From: Gammaproteobacteria bacterium
GTDB taxonomy: Bacteria > Pseudomonadota > Gammaproteobacteria > Pseudomonadales > Pseudohongiellaceae
Reading direction: 5' to 3'
Length of the DNA: 42,837 nt
Assembly (NCBI GenBank): GCA_018698975.1
Contig: JABIPQ010000077.1
Location: 1 to 42,837, forward strand
Below, piece by piece: positions 26,917-34,883 of the stretch. The notes under the pieces are model-generated. The model saw only the letters and a list, made by a program, of their open reading frames with translations. It had not been told where the DNA came from and searched no databases. Both the position numbers and the translations under genes were made by a program. Positions within the stretch are counted from its first letter, which is position 1; every line of letters begins with the position of its first letter.

Positions 26917-27462
26917 TTATTGTCTGAAAGGGTCCGGGTTTTTTGTGCCGGCTTTATTCCGGTTAGGGATACCCTCGTTATAAATAGCACGGCGGGTAAA
27001 CAGCCATTCACCATTGATCTTTTCCAGTTCGTCTACATAGTTACCAAACATACCCAGAGTCATGGTGCCGCGATCAGCATTATTGTTTGCCTGAAACCAG
27101 TAGGTAACAGCGGATGCTTTATTGCCATCTACCTTGATCACCTGATTCATGATGAAGTGTCTTGATGCAGCAGGCCAATCGGCTTCTGCAGCGCCTCTGG
27201 CCGGGTTGTATCGACCACTGGCCATAAAGGCGCGAATAGCTTCCCGTCCTTCAATTATTCCGCCAGCCCAGTCCATCACACCGTCTTCGCTAAATACTTC
27301 GGCATAGGCGTCAGCATCCAGAAAATCCATGGCCAGCAAATATCTTGCCTGCAGGTTTTCAATTTCTGCGCGATCATCTCCGTAACCTTGAGCCCAAACA
27401 GGCTGGGTAAAAAGAGTGATGAGTAATAGCAAAAATATTTTCAAGTGAAGAATTTGTTTCAT
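26917..27462 (-). CDS. Exported NTF2-like (SnoaL-type) protein
   Basis: The 181-residue protein has a signal peptide (FLLLLITLFTQPVWAQ, residues 10-25). The domain is SnoaL/NTF2-like: IENLQARYLLAMDFLDADAYAEVFSEDGVMDWAGGIIEGREAIRAFMA, then SRHFIMNQVIKVDGNKASAVTYW and a final beta strand WLFTRRAIYNEGIP. Many relatives are cone-shaped hydratases or binding proteins; the export signal suggests a periplasmic role. It lies 29 bases after the membrane-protein gene. Confidence 0.82.
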   Translation of the reverse strand: MKQILHLKIFLLLLITLFTQPVWAQGYGDDRAEIENLQARYLLAMDFLDADAYAEVFSEDGVMDWAGGIIEGREAIRAFMASGRYNPARGAAEADWPAASRHFIMNQVIKVDGNKASAVTYWFQANNNADRGTMTLGMFGNYVDELEKINGEWLFTRRAIYNEGIPNRNKAGTKNPDPFRQ

Positions 27463-27491
27463 GATTTTTCCGGATTAAAGTCAGATATTTT

Positions 27492-28232
27492 TTATGATGC
27501 AGAACCTGGGTCTGCATCTTTGATAATTTCTTTTCTCAGTATCTGGTTGATACCCCTGGTCAGAATTTTATCCTGATTGTGTTTTTTCTCCAGGTAGTAA
27601 GTTAGCGGTGTGTACATAATCAATTCCAGCACACTTAATATATAGAAATAGGAGGCACCAAAAGGAATCACCGTGCGAGTGTTTTTCCACACGCTGATAT
27701 CGCTTTCAAGATTGAAGGATAGTTGTAAGGTGACATATAGAAAAATTCCCATAGACCATCTCAATAGCGATAGAAAAGTACGTGTCGCACCGGCGTACCA
27801 GTCAAAAACCACCAAGGTTCCGCCACCATAGGAAACAAAAATCAGCAGTGTATAAAACACCATTCCCTCTGCACCGTCTATTTCATAGGCCAGCCAGGCA
27901 AAGCCAAGAGCAAGACATGCAAATACAGCAAACAGAAACCATCGAATATATCTGGAACGCGCCTGCACCAACAAGGGAATAAGAACCAGAATGCCGCTCG
28001 CCACTGCGAGAAACTCAGCCTGGATAATATAGCCAAGGGTCTCCTGGCTGGCGCCAAACAGATAGTAGCCATCGCCCCGCAGCAGGCTGTAATTAAAAAG
28101 TGAGGCGACAAGGAATAGGGGGAGGGCCGCAGCCAGGCAGTAAAATAAGAGTCTCTGTTTTAGCGGCGCATGTATCAAAGAGTTTCTCCTGATTTTCCGC
28201 GTGTTATAAGTAATCTTACCTATCGCAAGCAT
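27492..28232 (-). CDS. Integral membrane protein of unknown function
   Basis: The 246-residue protein has a basic N-terminus and about six membrane segments, including RLLFYCLAAALPLFLVASLF, FLAVASGILVLIPLLV, RWFLFAVFACLALGFAWLAY and YFYILSVLELIMYTPLTYYL. No catalytic or transport motif was recognised. The start at ATG 28232 has only a weak ribosome-binding site. It is the first gene of the NTF2-RidA-MFS-acyP run. It also lies 280 bases downstream of the sigma-54-promoted small membrane gene, so read-through transcription from that promoter is possible. Confidence 0.65.
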   Translation of the reverse strand: MLAIGKITYNTRKIRRNSLIHAPLKQRLLFYCLAAALPLFLVASLFNYSLLRGDGYYLFGASQETLGYIIQAEFLAVASGILVLIPLLVQARSRYIRWFLFAVFACLALGFAWLAYEIDGAEGMVFYTLLIFVSYGGGTLVVFDWYAGATRTFLSLLRWSMGIFLYVTLQLSFNLESDISVWKNTRTVIPFGASYFYILSVLELIMYTPLTYYLEKKHNQDKILTRGINQILRKEIIKDADPGSAS

Positions 28233-28512
28233 TTAATTCTGTTGCAATTTTTCAATTATGTAGAAGGGTTACGGGCTTGTACAGTTTGTTTTGGCTAATG
28301 AGTGAAAGTTAAGAATGGCATGTGCTTGAAATTGCCGCAGTGATACCCGGATACATTACGGTATGCTGAGTGAGCCTAGTGCGCTAATGGGTAAAACAGG
28401 GCTGGAAATAATGGAAGTAGAAAAAATCAGGGCAGGAAAAGGAGGAATGTTGATGGGGTCCTGCCCCTGGTTCTATAAACAGTCGAACCTAGCTAGTTTT
28501 AAAACTGAGGTC

Positions 28513-28614
28513 TTACATCATGGGGTTGGGGAAATAAGCGGCCCAGGCTAAACACACTACAGTGACTAAAATGGGCATCATCATTAGCAGGATCATATTC
28601 TTTACTTTCATCAT
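28513..28614 (-). CDS. 33-residue single-span membrane protein, sigma-54-promoted
   Basis: A 33-codon open frame on the minus strand encodes a product that begins MMKVKNMILLMMMPILV. It continues TVVCLAWAAYFPNPMM, giving one hydrophobic membrane span (about residues 8-27) flanked by a basic N-terminus and a short polar C-terminus. Its start at 28614 has a perfect Shine-Dalgarno, AAGGAG, at eight bases (28622-28627). A near-consensus sigma-54 promoter sits 104 bases upstream of the start. The length and the Met- and Leu-rich span resemble small regulatory or complex-stabilising membrane peptides; I do not recognise the family. Both arms of the evidence (RBS and promoter) make it a likely real gene. 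Confidence 0.75.
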   Translation of the reverse strand: MMKVKNMILLMMMPILVTVVCLAWAAYFPNPMM

Positions 28615-28728
28615 CTCGATTACTCCTTATCTTCTCTGTTCATCGTTGTTCAATTTGAAGCATCACTTCTGTTGAATCAGGGTGAATGCCTGTCCAAAAC
28701 TCTATGTAGCTCACTTATCCCTGGATGT

Positions 28729-28745
28729 TGCAGGGACCGTGCCAA
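28729..28745 (-). promoter_or_regulatory. Sigma-54 (-24/-12) promoter
   Basis: The minus strand reads TTGGCACGGTCCCTGCA. It matches the sigma-54 consensus TTGGCACGNNNNTTGCA with one mismatch, and the GG (28743-28742) and GC (28731-28730) are exactly 12 bases apart. Transcription would start near 28718 and lead to the 33-residue gene. The divergent enhancer-binding protein is the obvious activator. Confidence 0.85.
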
Positions 28746-28833
28746 GATGCTGCCAAGGCTGTAAGATTATATTAACCTACTGAAAGTATTAGTTTTAATT
28801 GTTAACCCAGAGATTCAAAGTGTTTATCAATAC

Positions 28834-28878
28834 TTGACAATGTTGAGAATTATGTCAAATATGACAATTAATATGACA
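28834..28878. promoter_or_regulatory. Candidate enhancer: cluster of TGACA half-sites
   Basis: Four TGACA/TGTCA half-sites lie at 28834-28839 (TTGACA), 28853-28857 (TGTCA), 28862-28866 (TGACA) and 28874-28878 (TGACA). TGTCA-AATA-TGACA is an inverted repeat. The cluster lies about 115-160 bases upstream of the predicted sigma-54 start on the minus strand, the usual enhancer position. It also ends just before the start codon of the activator gene, which suggests autoregulation. Binding is inferred. Confidence 0.55.
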
Positions 28879-28892
28879 TATATGGCAAAACA

Positions 28893-30236
28893 ATGGATTT
28901 AATCGCTACTGATCAAGTTACTCCCTCATCCCCGATGGCCGCCATGCTTAATGGCTATGATTGTCCCGCCATCCTGGTCTCTGCAGATTATGAAATTCTG
29001 GCAACCAATACCCGTTACCAGGACACTTTCGGAGCGATTGATTTTGCTAAAACAAATCGCTGTTTCAGGATTTCCCATGGCTATGACCTACCCTGTGATC
29101 AGGCAGGCGAAGACTGCCCGCTGGGTGCGGCAAAAACTTCCGGACACAAGGAGCGCGTCCTGCATATTCACCAGACACCCCGCGGTAAAGAACATGTCGA
29201 TGTGGAGTTGCTGCCCATTCATAATGCACAAGGGGAATTAATCTACTTTGTTGAATTGCTACATCCCGTCCCGCTTGCCAGCGGCGAGGTCGATGACAAG
29301 AAACTGGTTGGAGAAAGTGCAGCGTTCAATAGCATGTTGGAGAAAATTGCGCGTGTCGCCAAGGCCGATATTTCTGTCCTGCTACTGGGTGAATCGGGCA
29401 CAGGCAAGGAGCTTGCAGCCAGTGCCATTCATGAAGCCAGCGACCGCAAGGCAAAAGCATTGGTCACTCTGGAATGTACCGGGCTCATCGACTCGCTGTT
29501 TGAAAGTGAATTATTCGGTCATATGAAGGGCGCATTTACCGGTGCTGTTTCCAATAAAAAAGGTCTGGCGGAACTGGCAGATGGCGGCACCTTGTTTCTG
29601 GATGAGATTGGCGATGTGCCATTACAGACACAGTTAAAATTATTACGCTTGCTGGAGACCGGTACTTTTCGTGCGGTGGGCAGCGCGGAGGTCAGGCGTT
29701 CGGATTTCAGGTTGATCTGTGCAACGCACCGTAACCTGATTCGCATGGTGGACGAGGGGGAATTCCGGGATGACCTGTTTTATCGTATCAACGTATTTCC
29801 TGTCTACCTGCCGTCGTTGAGTGAACGCCTCGATGATATTCCCTTGCTGGCCAAGGCATTATTGAAAAGAGTCGCAGGGGGTAAAAAATTCACCTTGTCG
29901 AAAGATGCCCGGCAAGCGCTGAAGGCGCATCATTACAAGGGCAATATTCGCGAACTGCGTAATATCCTCAGTCGCGCAATCGTGCTCAGTGATACAGATG
30001 AAATAGAAGGGGAAACTATTCTGGAATGTTTTTTTGACCGGGTGCAGCAACTGGATTCGGGTAACAGCGTTGACCATGCAGAGGAAGTTGTTAAAGAAGT
30101 GGATCTGAAAACCCATGAAAATAATTACGTTGAAAGTCTTTTGCAGCGTTACCAGGGCGACAAGGAAAAAGTCGCGGACATTCTTGGCATCAGCGTACGC
30201 TCACTCTATCGTAAAATGAGTGAAGCAAGCGATTAG
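28893..30236 (+). CDS. Sigma-54 enhancer-binding transcriptional activator with Cys/His PAS domain
   Basis: The 447-residue protein has three parts. Residues 15-125 are a PAS domain with a Cys/His motif (C57, H62, C68 and C75 in the pattern CxxxxHxxxxxCx6C) that may bind a metal or sense redox or ligand. Residues 138-370 are the AAA+ module with Walker A GESGTGKE (166-173), the sigma-54-contacting GAFTGA loop (213-218), Walker B TLFLDE (233-238) and FRDDLFYRINVF with its Arg fingers. Residues 415-445 are a Fis-type helix-turn-helix (EKVADILGISVRSLYRKM). There is no receiver domain, so it senses directly rather than through a kinase. The promoter at 28729 and the TGACA cluster suggest that it activates the small membrane protein gene. 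Confidence 0.95.
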   Translation: MDLIATDQVTPSSPMAAMLNGYDCPAILVSADYEILATNTRYQDTFGAIDFAKTNRCFRISHGYDLPCDQAGEDCPLGAAKTSGHKERVLHIHQTPRGKEHVDVELLPIHNAQGELIYFVELLHPVPLASGEVDDKKLVGESAAFNSMLEKIARVAKADISVLLLGESGTGKELAASAIHEASDRKAKALVTLECTGLIDSLFESELFGHMKGAFTGAVSNKKGLAELADGGTLFLDEIGDVPLQTQLKLLRLLETGTFRAVGSAEVRRSDFRLICATHRNLIRMVDEGEFRDDLFYRINVFPVYLPSLSERLDDIPLLAKALLKRVAGGKKFTLSKDARQALKAHHYKGNIRELRNILSRAIVLSDTDEIEGETILECFFDRVQQLDSGNSVDHAEEVVKEVDLKTHENNYVESLLQRYQGDKEKVADILGISVRSLYRKMSEASD

Positions 30237-31549
30237 CTGGCTTCCGGTAGCGGGACACCTGCCGATGGTGGTGTTGACCCTGTCCCATCTTCCCTGGGTG
30301 TCATAAAAGGGAGTACCAGGATCGGGATAATCACCAGGAAGGCATCAATCCACAGCACGCTTGTGTAACTAAACTTTTCTGCCACATAACCTTGCCAATT
30401 ATTGGTATAGGCAATGGTCAGGTTGGCCATTGCCATAAAGCCGGTGAACTGGGTTGCTGCCACAACCGGGTTGGTAAGACTCATGAAAACACCGGCTGCT
30501 ATGCCGTAATGCAAGCCTGTGGTAAGTCCGGCGGCAATGAAGACGACAAAAAATTCAGTACGGGAAATGTCCGGCAGACTGGCATCGGTTCCCCAGCGAA
30601 TGGCGAGGTAAATGACAGGCACTGCCGACAAGGCATAAAACAGTGCAATCATTTTACGTAATCCAAAACGGTCACCAAGGATGCCGCCAATCACACAGCC
30701 GAATCCGGCCAGCACTGTCGAATAGAGGCTGATCTGGGCAATATCTGTATCCACCAGGCCAAAATCAACTTGCAGAGTAGAACCAACGGCGCTGGTTAGA
30801 GACATAGCGCCGATGGGGGTCAGAGCAAACAAAAAACCAACCATTGGGCCTTTTCCCGAACGGAACATACCATTAAATAGTTCGCTACCGATTTGCTTTA
30901 CTGCAAAAACAGCATCCTTGACGGGGTTGTTGGATGGCGCAGCAGCTATTTCATCTCGAGCCGGCTCACTAACAAACAGCTGCGTGAAGACAAGAATGGC
31001 GGTCATCAGGATGCAGGCGTAAGCCAGTGCTGCCTGAAACCCCCAGAACCCGGAAACGAATAAGGCACCGCCTCCACCCAGACCTTGTCCCAGGTAGGCG
31101 CCACCAAACATAAAGCCGTTGCCGGAGCCGCGCTCATCTTCCTTTAATGTGTTCACTGCCAGGGCATCAATGGCCACGTCCTGAGTCGCAGCAAACACAT
31201 TGTGGATAAAGACCAGTCCCAGCATGAGTTGAAAATTGGTATTGAAATCGATTTGTGCAACCACGATCAAGGTCAGAATCATCATCATCAGACAGCCGGA
31301 TATCCAGACCTTGCGGCCACCAAAACGATACAAGGGAAAAAAATCTATCAGTGGTGCCCATGCCCACTTGAAGGCCCAGGGCAGATAGAGCATGCCTACA
31401 AAGGCACCAATCTGCGAAATATCAAGACCTTCCCTGCGCATGTATGCAGCCATAAGGGTGGCGGTAAAACCAAGAGGAATGCCTTCAGCGATATAGAGGG
31501 TGCCAAAAGTGAAAAGCCGACCGTTGCGGGTTGAGAGTTGAGAGTGCAT
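30233..31549 (-). CDS. MFS transporter, AmpG/SLC33-like
   Basis: The 438-residue membrane protein has about 12 segments. The first segment reads LYIAEGIPLGF, followed by LPWAFKWAWAPLID, and then NVFAATQDVAIDALAVNTL, a signature of the AmpG (muropeptide permease) and acetyl-CoA-transporter-like group. Whether it carries muropeptides or another substrate is open. It is convergent with the activator gene, overlapping its end by four bases. No ribosome-binding site is evident at 31549, although the first membrane segment requires this start. Confidence 0.88.
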   Translation of the reverse strand: MHSQLSTRNGRLFTFGTLYIAEGIPLGFTATLMAAYMRREGLDISQIGAFVGMLYLPWAFKWAWAPLIDFFPLYRFGGRKVWISGCLMMMILTLIVVAQIDFNTNFQLMLGLVFIHNVFAATQDVAIDALAVNTLKEDERGSGNGFMFGGAYLGQGLGGGGALFVSGFWGFQAALAYACILMTAILVFTQLFVSEPARDEIAAAPSNNPVKDAVFAVKQIGSELFNGMFRSGKGPMVGFLFALTPIGAMSLTSAVGSTLQVDFGLVDTDIAQISLYSTVLAGFGCVIGGILGDRFGLRKMIALFYALSAVPVIYLAIRWGTDASLPDISRTEFFVVFIAAGLTTGLHYGIAAGVFMSLTNPVVAATQFTGFMAMANLTIAYTNNWQGYVAEKFSYTSVLWIDAFLVIIPILVLPFMTPREDGTGSTPPSAGVPLPEAS

Positions 31550-31716
31550 TATGAGACAAGGTACTGCCTTTTATTGTTGTTACTTTGGTGACAGTTACCA
31601 GTGAGTGTAGAAGTTATGTTTTGGAAAGGCTAGCGCCGCAAGAAAGTCCTCAGGTGGGGAAGTGAGGGCTGAATTTTGAAAGGTGTTCTGGCATTCGGTT
31701 AAACCCGGGCAGTTCC

Positions 31717-32511
31717 TTATGGCTTATTCGATAGTTGCAGTTTCCATAAATTCCAGGCCCTTTCGTAGTCGTCATCTACTTCTTCTGTATCCAGTTCCAG
31801 GTAATGAATCTCATCACCTCTGGATAAAAGCTGGCCAAGTATCTGGGCATTATTTTCGAGTTCCACACTGCGACCAACTGCCTGGGAGAGCGACCCCCCG
31901 ACCACTGTGACGCCATGATTTCTCATAAGAATCGCTGGCCTTTCCAAAAGCGCTGCTGCCATACCTTCGCCTCTTTCCGCATTGCTAACCAGAGCTCCTC
32001 CGGCGGTACCGAAATCACGGTAATCCCATACGGGAACGCCTTCCACCATAAAAGCAGTTCTATGAGTTACGGCGCGCAAGGGGAAAGAACCAGCGCCAAA
32101 GGCGATAATCCCCGGCGAATGGTTGTGAACTATGGCCTGCACATCTGGTCGCGCCTTGTATATTTCCCCATGAATAAATCTCTCCAGATAGGATGTGTAA
32201 CCGACAGGGCTAATCGGGTTGCTATCCAGATCAAATTCAACGATATCTTCTGGCGTTACCAGTTCAGGGGCGAGCGAGCGTGACAAGTAATAACGCGTCG
32301 GATCGTTCGGGTGTCTGACGCTCACGTGGCCATAGCCAGGTAATATTCCCAGTGCTGCCAAAATTCGATTAGCTGTGACCAGATCATCAATCACAATCAT
32401 CACATCATCTGAATTTCTCTGGGCAAATAAGCAGGTAGGGAGAATCGCGAAACTAATAAAAACAGCTCTGAAATACTTTAAAAAATTAATTGATTGTTTT
32501 CTGTTCAACAC
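31717..32511 (-). CDS. Exported class II aldolase/adducin-family protein
   Basis: The 264-residue protein has the class II aldolase fold: ILPGYGHVSVRHP, VHNHSPGIIAFG with zinc ligands His-Asn-His, and MRNHGVTVVGGS carrying another His. Family members catalyse retro-aldol cleavage or decarboxylation and are normally cytoplasmic. Here the N-terminus is a signal peptide (FRAVFISFAILPTCLFAQ), so the product is exported, which is unusual. The GTG at 32511 was chosen because AGGAG lies seven bases upstream; the longer frame from 32622 overlaps the preceding gene and has no ribosome-binding site. It is in tandem with the DUF6152 gene. Confidence 0.82.
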   Translation of the reverse strand: MLNRKQSINFLKYFRAVFISFAILPTCLFAQRNSDDVMIVIDDLVTANRILAALGILPGYGHVSVRHPNDPTRYYLSRSLAPELVTPEDIVEFDLDSNPISPVGYTSYLERFIHGEIYKARPDVQAIVHNHSPGIIAFGAGSFPLRAVTHRTAFMVEGVPVWDYRDFGTAGGALVSNAERGEGMAAALLERPAILMRNHGVTVVGGSLSQAVGRSVELENNAQILGQLLSRGDEIHYLELDTEEVDDDYERAWNLWKLQLSNKP

Positions 32512-32603
32512 CTGATCGCTCCTGAATAATCGTTTAATAATGAACTTCAAGTAAGCTGGCGGGCAATAGTGAATATGCCGGGGCAGCACCATAACTGGAC
32601 TCT

Positions 32604-33650
32604 TTAACGTCCCATTACACATTCATAGGGCAAAAAATCCAGACCTGGCTCCCAGCGGAATTGTATATAGTCTTCGGCTATCAGAGTCTGCGTAAAGGTG
32701 GCAGGATCTGTCACTGTAATGTCATAGCTAAGCGTGTTACTGGCCTCATCAAATCTGAATCGCTCAACCAGTTTTACTGCCTTGCTTTGCGGTATACCCT
32801 CAAGTCCATAGAGTTGAAAGTAAGGCCAGTCGATATGTGTTGTTGTCACAACAAGATCATCGTTTTCCCAGCGACCAGTTGAGTATCCCAACGGTGTTGG
32901 TTCGAGACCAGTCGGCGCTGAACTCTCATCCATTCGCACCAGACGTTCAACACCAAAATATTCGTTTTGCAGAATGATATCTTCGTTGCGCATAATGAAG
33001 CGTAATGGGTGACCTCCGGCACGTGAAATCAGACGGGGCATGCCGGGTGGTGTGCAGTCCAGAAGTGGATCGTCGCGAGTGGGATCGTAAGCATCACGCG
33101 CAGTAAGAGCTGCCATTGTTAGTGGCGGATTTTCCGCCCAGACAGGTGCCTGGTTGCCGGCAGGAACCCAAACGCGAAAGATACCCTCTGGCTGATCTGC
33201 AGCGACAAGAGCCGGGTCGATGACTGATCCTCCGCGGATGCTGATGAGCTCGTCTGACCAGCGTGGCTCCGAGGTCGTGCGTAAGAGTATTTCTTGCCTA
33301 TCCGGCATGAGCACGTTAGTGACATACATATGCCGGTCTCGGCGTGTCGAGGGATTGCCGGCAAAACGCACGGTTGTGCCGACACTGACCAGGTCTCTGG
33401 GAATCCCTGCGCGATCCAGGCGCATGACTCCCATCCCCTCAAGTTCCCATAACATGGTCTCGCCATCGAAGGCTTCTGTACTGATCGTCAGGCGTACATG
33501 AGGATTGAACCAGGAGACATCCACGACAGTGCCCTCGGCTTCGGTGATCGTGTTGTTGTCGTACTCGGCCGTCGAATGATGCGCCAGGGCAGAAAATCCA
33601 GTAACTGAGGCCAGAATGAATGCGATGATTTGAACCAAGCTGGTTTTCAT
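32604..33650 (-). CDS. Exported two-module DUF6152 protein
   Basis: The 348-residue protein has a signal peptide ending SALA at residue 23, leaving a mature N-terminus HHSTAEYDNN. VSWFNPHVRLTIS matches the DUF6152 core. The C-terminal module has LLDCTPPGMPRLISRAGGHP, VRMDESSAPT, GYSTGRWENDDLVV, KLVERFRF and a terminal LPYECVMGR. This is the same two-module layout as the gene at 3560, which it otherwise resembles only distantly. It is followed 92 bases later by the exported aldolase gene, suggesting a shared transcript. Function unknown. Confidence 0.82.
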   Translation of the reverse strand: MKTSLVQIIAFILASVTGFSALAHHSTAEYDNNTITEAEGTVVDVSWFNPHVRLTISTEAFDGETMLWELEGMGVMRLDRAGIPRDLVSVGTTVRFAGNPSTRRDRHMYVTNVLMPDRQEILLRTTSEPRWSDELISIRGGSVIDPALVAADQPEGIFRVWVPAGNQAPVWAENPPLTMAALTARDAYDPTRDDPLLDCTPPGMPRLISRAGGHPLRFIMRNEDIILQNEYFGVERLVRMDESSAPTGLEPTPLGYSTGRWENDDLVVTTTHIDWPYFQLYGLEGIPQSKAVKLVERFRFDEASNTLSYDITVTDPATFTQTLIAEDYIQFRWEPGLDFLPYECVMGR

Positions 33651-34037
33651 AATGGCCTCGAACTTTCGAACGATGTTGATCTGCTTGCAAGTGCTTCCTG
33701 ACTAGGTCAGGTCAGTGATGATGCTTTCCTGTGGCAGAAACTCAATCTGGTCATGAGCAGACCGCCAATGATTCCGACCCCGATATTTACTTTATGGTTA
33801 GAAATAGTAAACCACCAATCCCGACTAATCCAGCTTGAAGCTGATGTCCATTTTTTCGGCTTAAATCTGACAATTTTTCTTTCCGTATTGTCCTTGTCAT
33901 GACAATGGCTGTTAAATCGATTGTTTTGGCCTGAATGTCTTGATACTGACCAAGGAGCCTAAGCTGCTTTTAGTCTAGTTTGCACTGATTATTTTTGATG
34001 TGAAATATTTATTCCAATAATAAAAATGGAGAGACAG
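33651..34037. promoter_or_regulatory. Intergenic region with TTGTCATGACAA palindrome
   Basis: The 387-base gap between the DUF6152 gene and the globin remnant holds no gene that I can support. A perfect 12-base palindrome, TTGTCATGACAA, lies at 33894-33905, 132 bases before the globin start. Its half-site TGTCA/TGACA is the same as that in the enhancer cluster at 28834-28878. I found no -24/-12 promoter here. A common regulator is possible but unproven. Confidence 0.45.
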
Positions 34038-34405
34038 ATGAGCGAAACACTTTATGAAGAACTTGGGGGGGAAGCTGCTGTAGATGCTGCAGTCGATATT
34101 TTTATATAAAAGTATTGGCTGATGATCGTATTAATTCATATTTTGAAGGCGTGGACATGGATAAGCAGGCTGGCAAGCAAAAAGCTTTCCTTACAGTCGC
34201 TTTTGGTGGACCTAATAATTATTCTGGTCGGGGTATGTGAAATGCTCATGCCAAATTTGTTAAACAAGGTCTGAATGATAGTCACTTTGATGCAGTCGTA
34301 GAAAATTTGGGACTAACCTTAAAAGAGATGGGTGTCGCTGATGATTTAATTGCGCAAGTTGCAGCAGTTGCTGAAACCACCCGAGAAGATGTTCTGGGTC
34401 GATAG
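34038..34405 (+). pseudogene. Group 1 truncated hemoglobin, frameshifted and interrupted
   Basis: The frame begins MSETLYEELGGEAAVDAAVDIF and, after correcting one lost base in the T-run near 34102-34106, continues KVLADDRINSYFEGVDM, QKAFLTVAFGGPNNYSGRGM and NAHAKFVKQGLNDSHFDAVVENLG to ETTREDVLGR. This is the group I truncated hemoglobin pattern. Uncorrected, the frame ends at TAA soon after the T-run. In the corrected frame a second in-frame stop (TGA) follows YSGRGM, where the family usually has Arg (CGA). Two lesions in an otherwise well-preserved gene suggest recent inactivation or sequencing error. GGAGAG precedes the ATG. Confidence 0.88.
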
Positions 34406-34774
34406 ATAATAGTTTTTACTTTCATGCAGAAAGTCTGTTTTTGGCCGTGCTAGCAACCGGTCCTTGCAACACACCTGATAAATCTACTCTCAGGTATTTA
34501 AAATTCCAGGTTTTTTTCTGGTCGTTCATTAAGACGCATTGCTATTGCGCTTAATGTTTTCTGTGAGTAAATATTATTAGTACACGCACCTTTTCTATCC
34601 CGATAATTCCATATCCATAGCAAAAATATTATTTCCCCAGGCAAGAAGTAAATGTTGATCTTCAGTATCAATTTTCAGTAGTATGTTGATATCCTTTTGG
34701 GGGTGTGTATAGTTTTGATGGTCGAAATATATTTATTTTTACGACTATCAGAGTGCCTCATTAGTTATAAAATT

Positions 34775-34816
34775 CATTAATCATTAATCATTAATCATTA
34801 ATCATTAATCATGAAT
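34775..34816 (+). repeat. Tandem heptamer repeat CATTAAT
   Basis: Five perfect copies of CATTAAT (34775-34809) are followed by a degenerate copy, CATGAAT. It ends 67 bases before the TonB-receptor start codon, within the 478-base gap (34406-34883) that otherwise shows nothing I can assign. Unit-number changes in such a tract could vary promoter spacing. Confidence 0.9.
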
Positions 34817-34883
34817 GTAGTGTCTGTTAGCGCAGAACCTGTTGGTTTTGCTAAATCGAGTTATTTTGAGGGGAGTTATTATC

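Noticed and set aside
28363-28551. 62-codon plus-strand frame in the activator-upstream region
   Set aside because: No homology, no RBS, and its sequence overlaps the better-supported 33-residue minus-strand gene.
28893-30236. Calling the activator NorR
   Set aside because: The sensor domain is a Cys/His PAS, not the GAF domain of NorR, and the half-site spacing does not match the NorR site.
34775-34816. CRISPR array
   Set aside because: The units are contiguous seven-base repeats without spacers.
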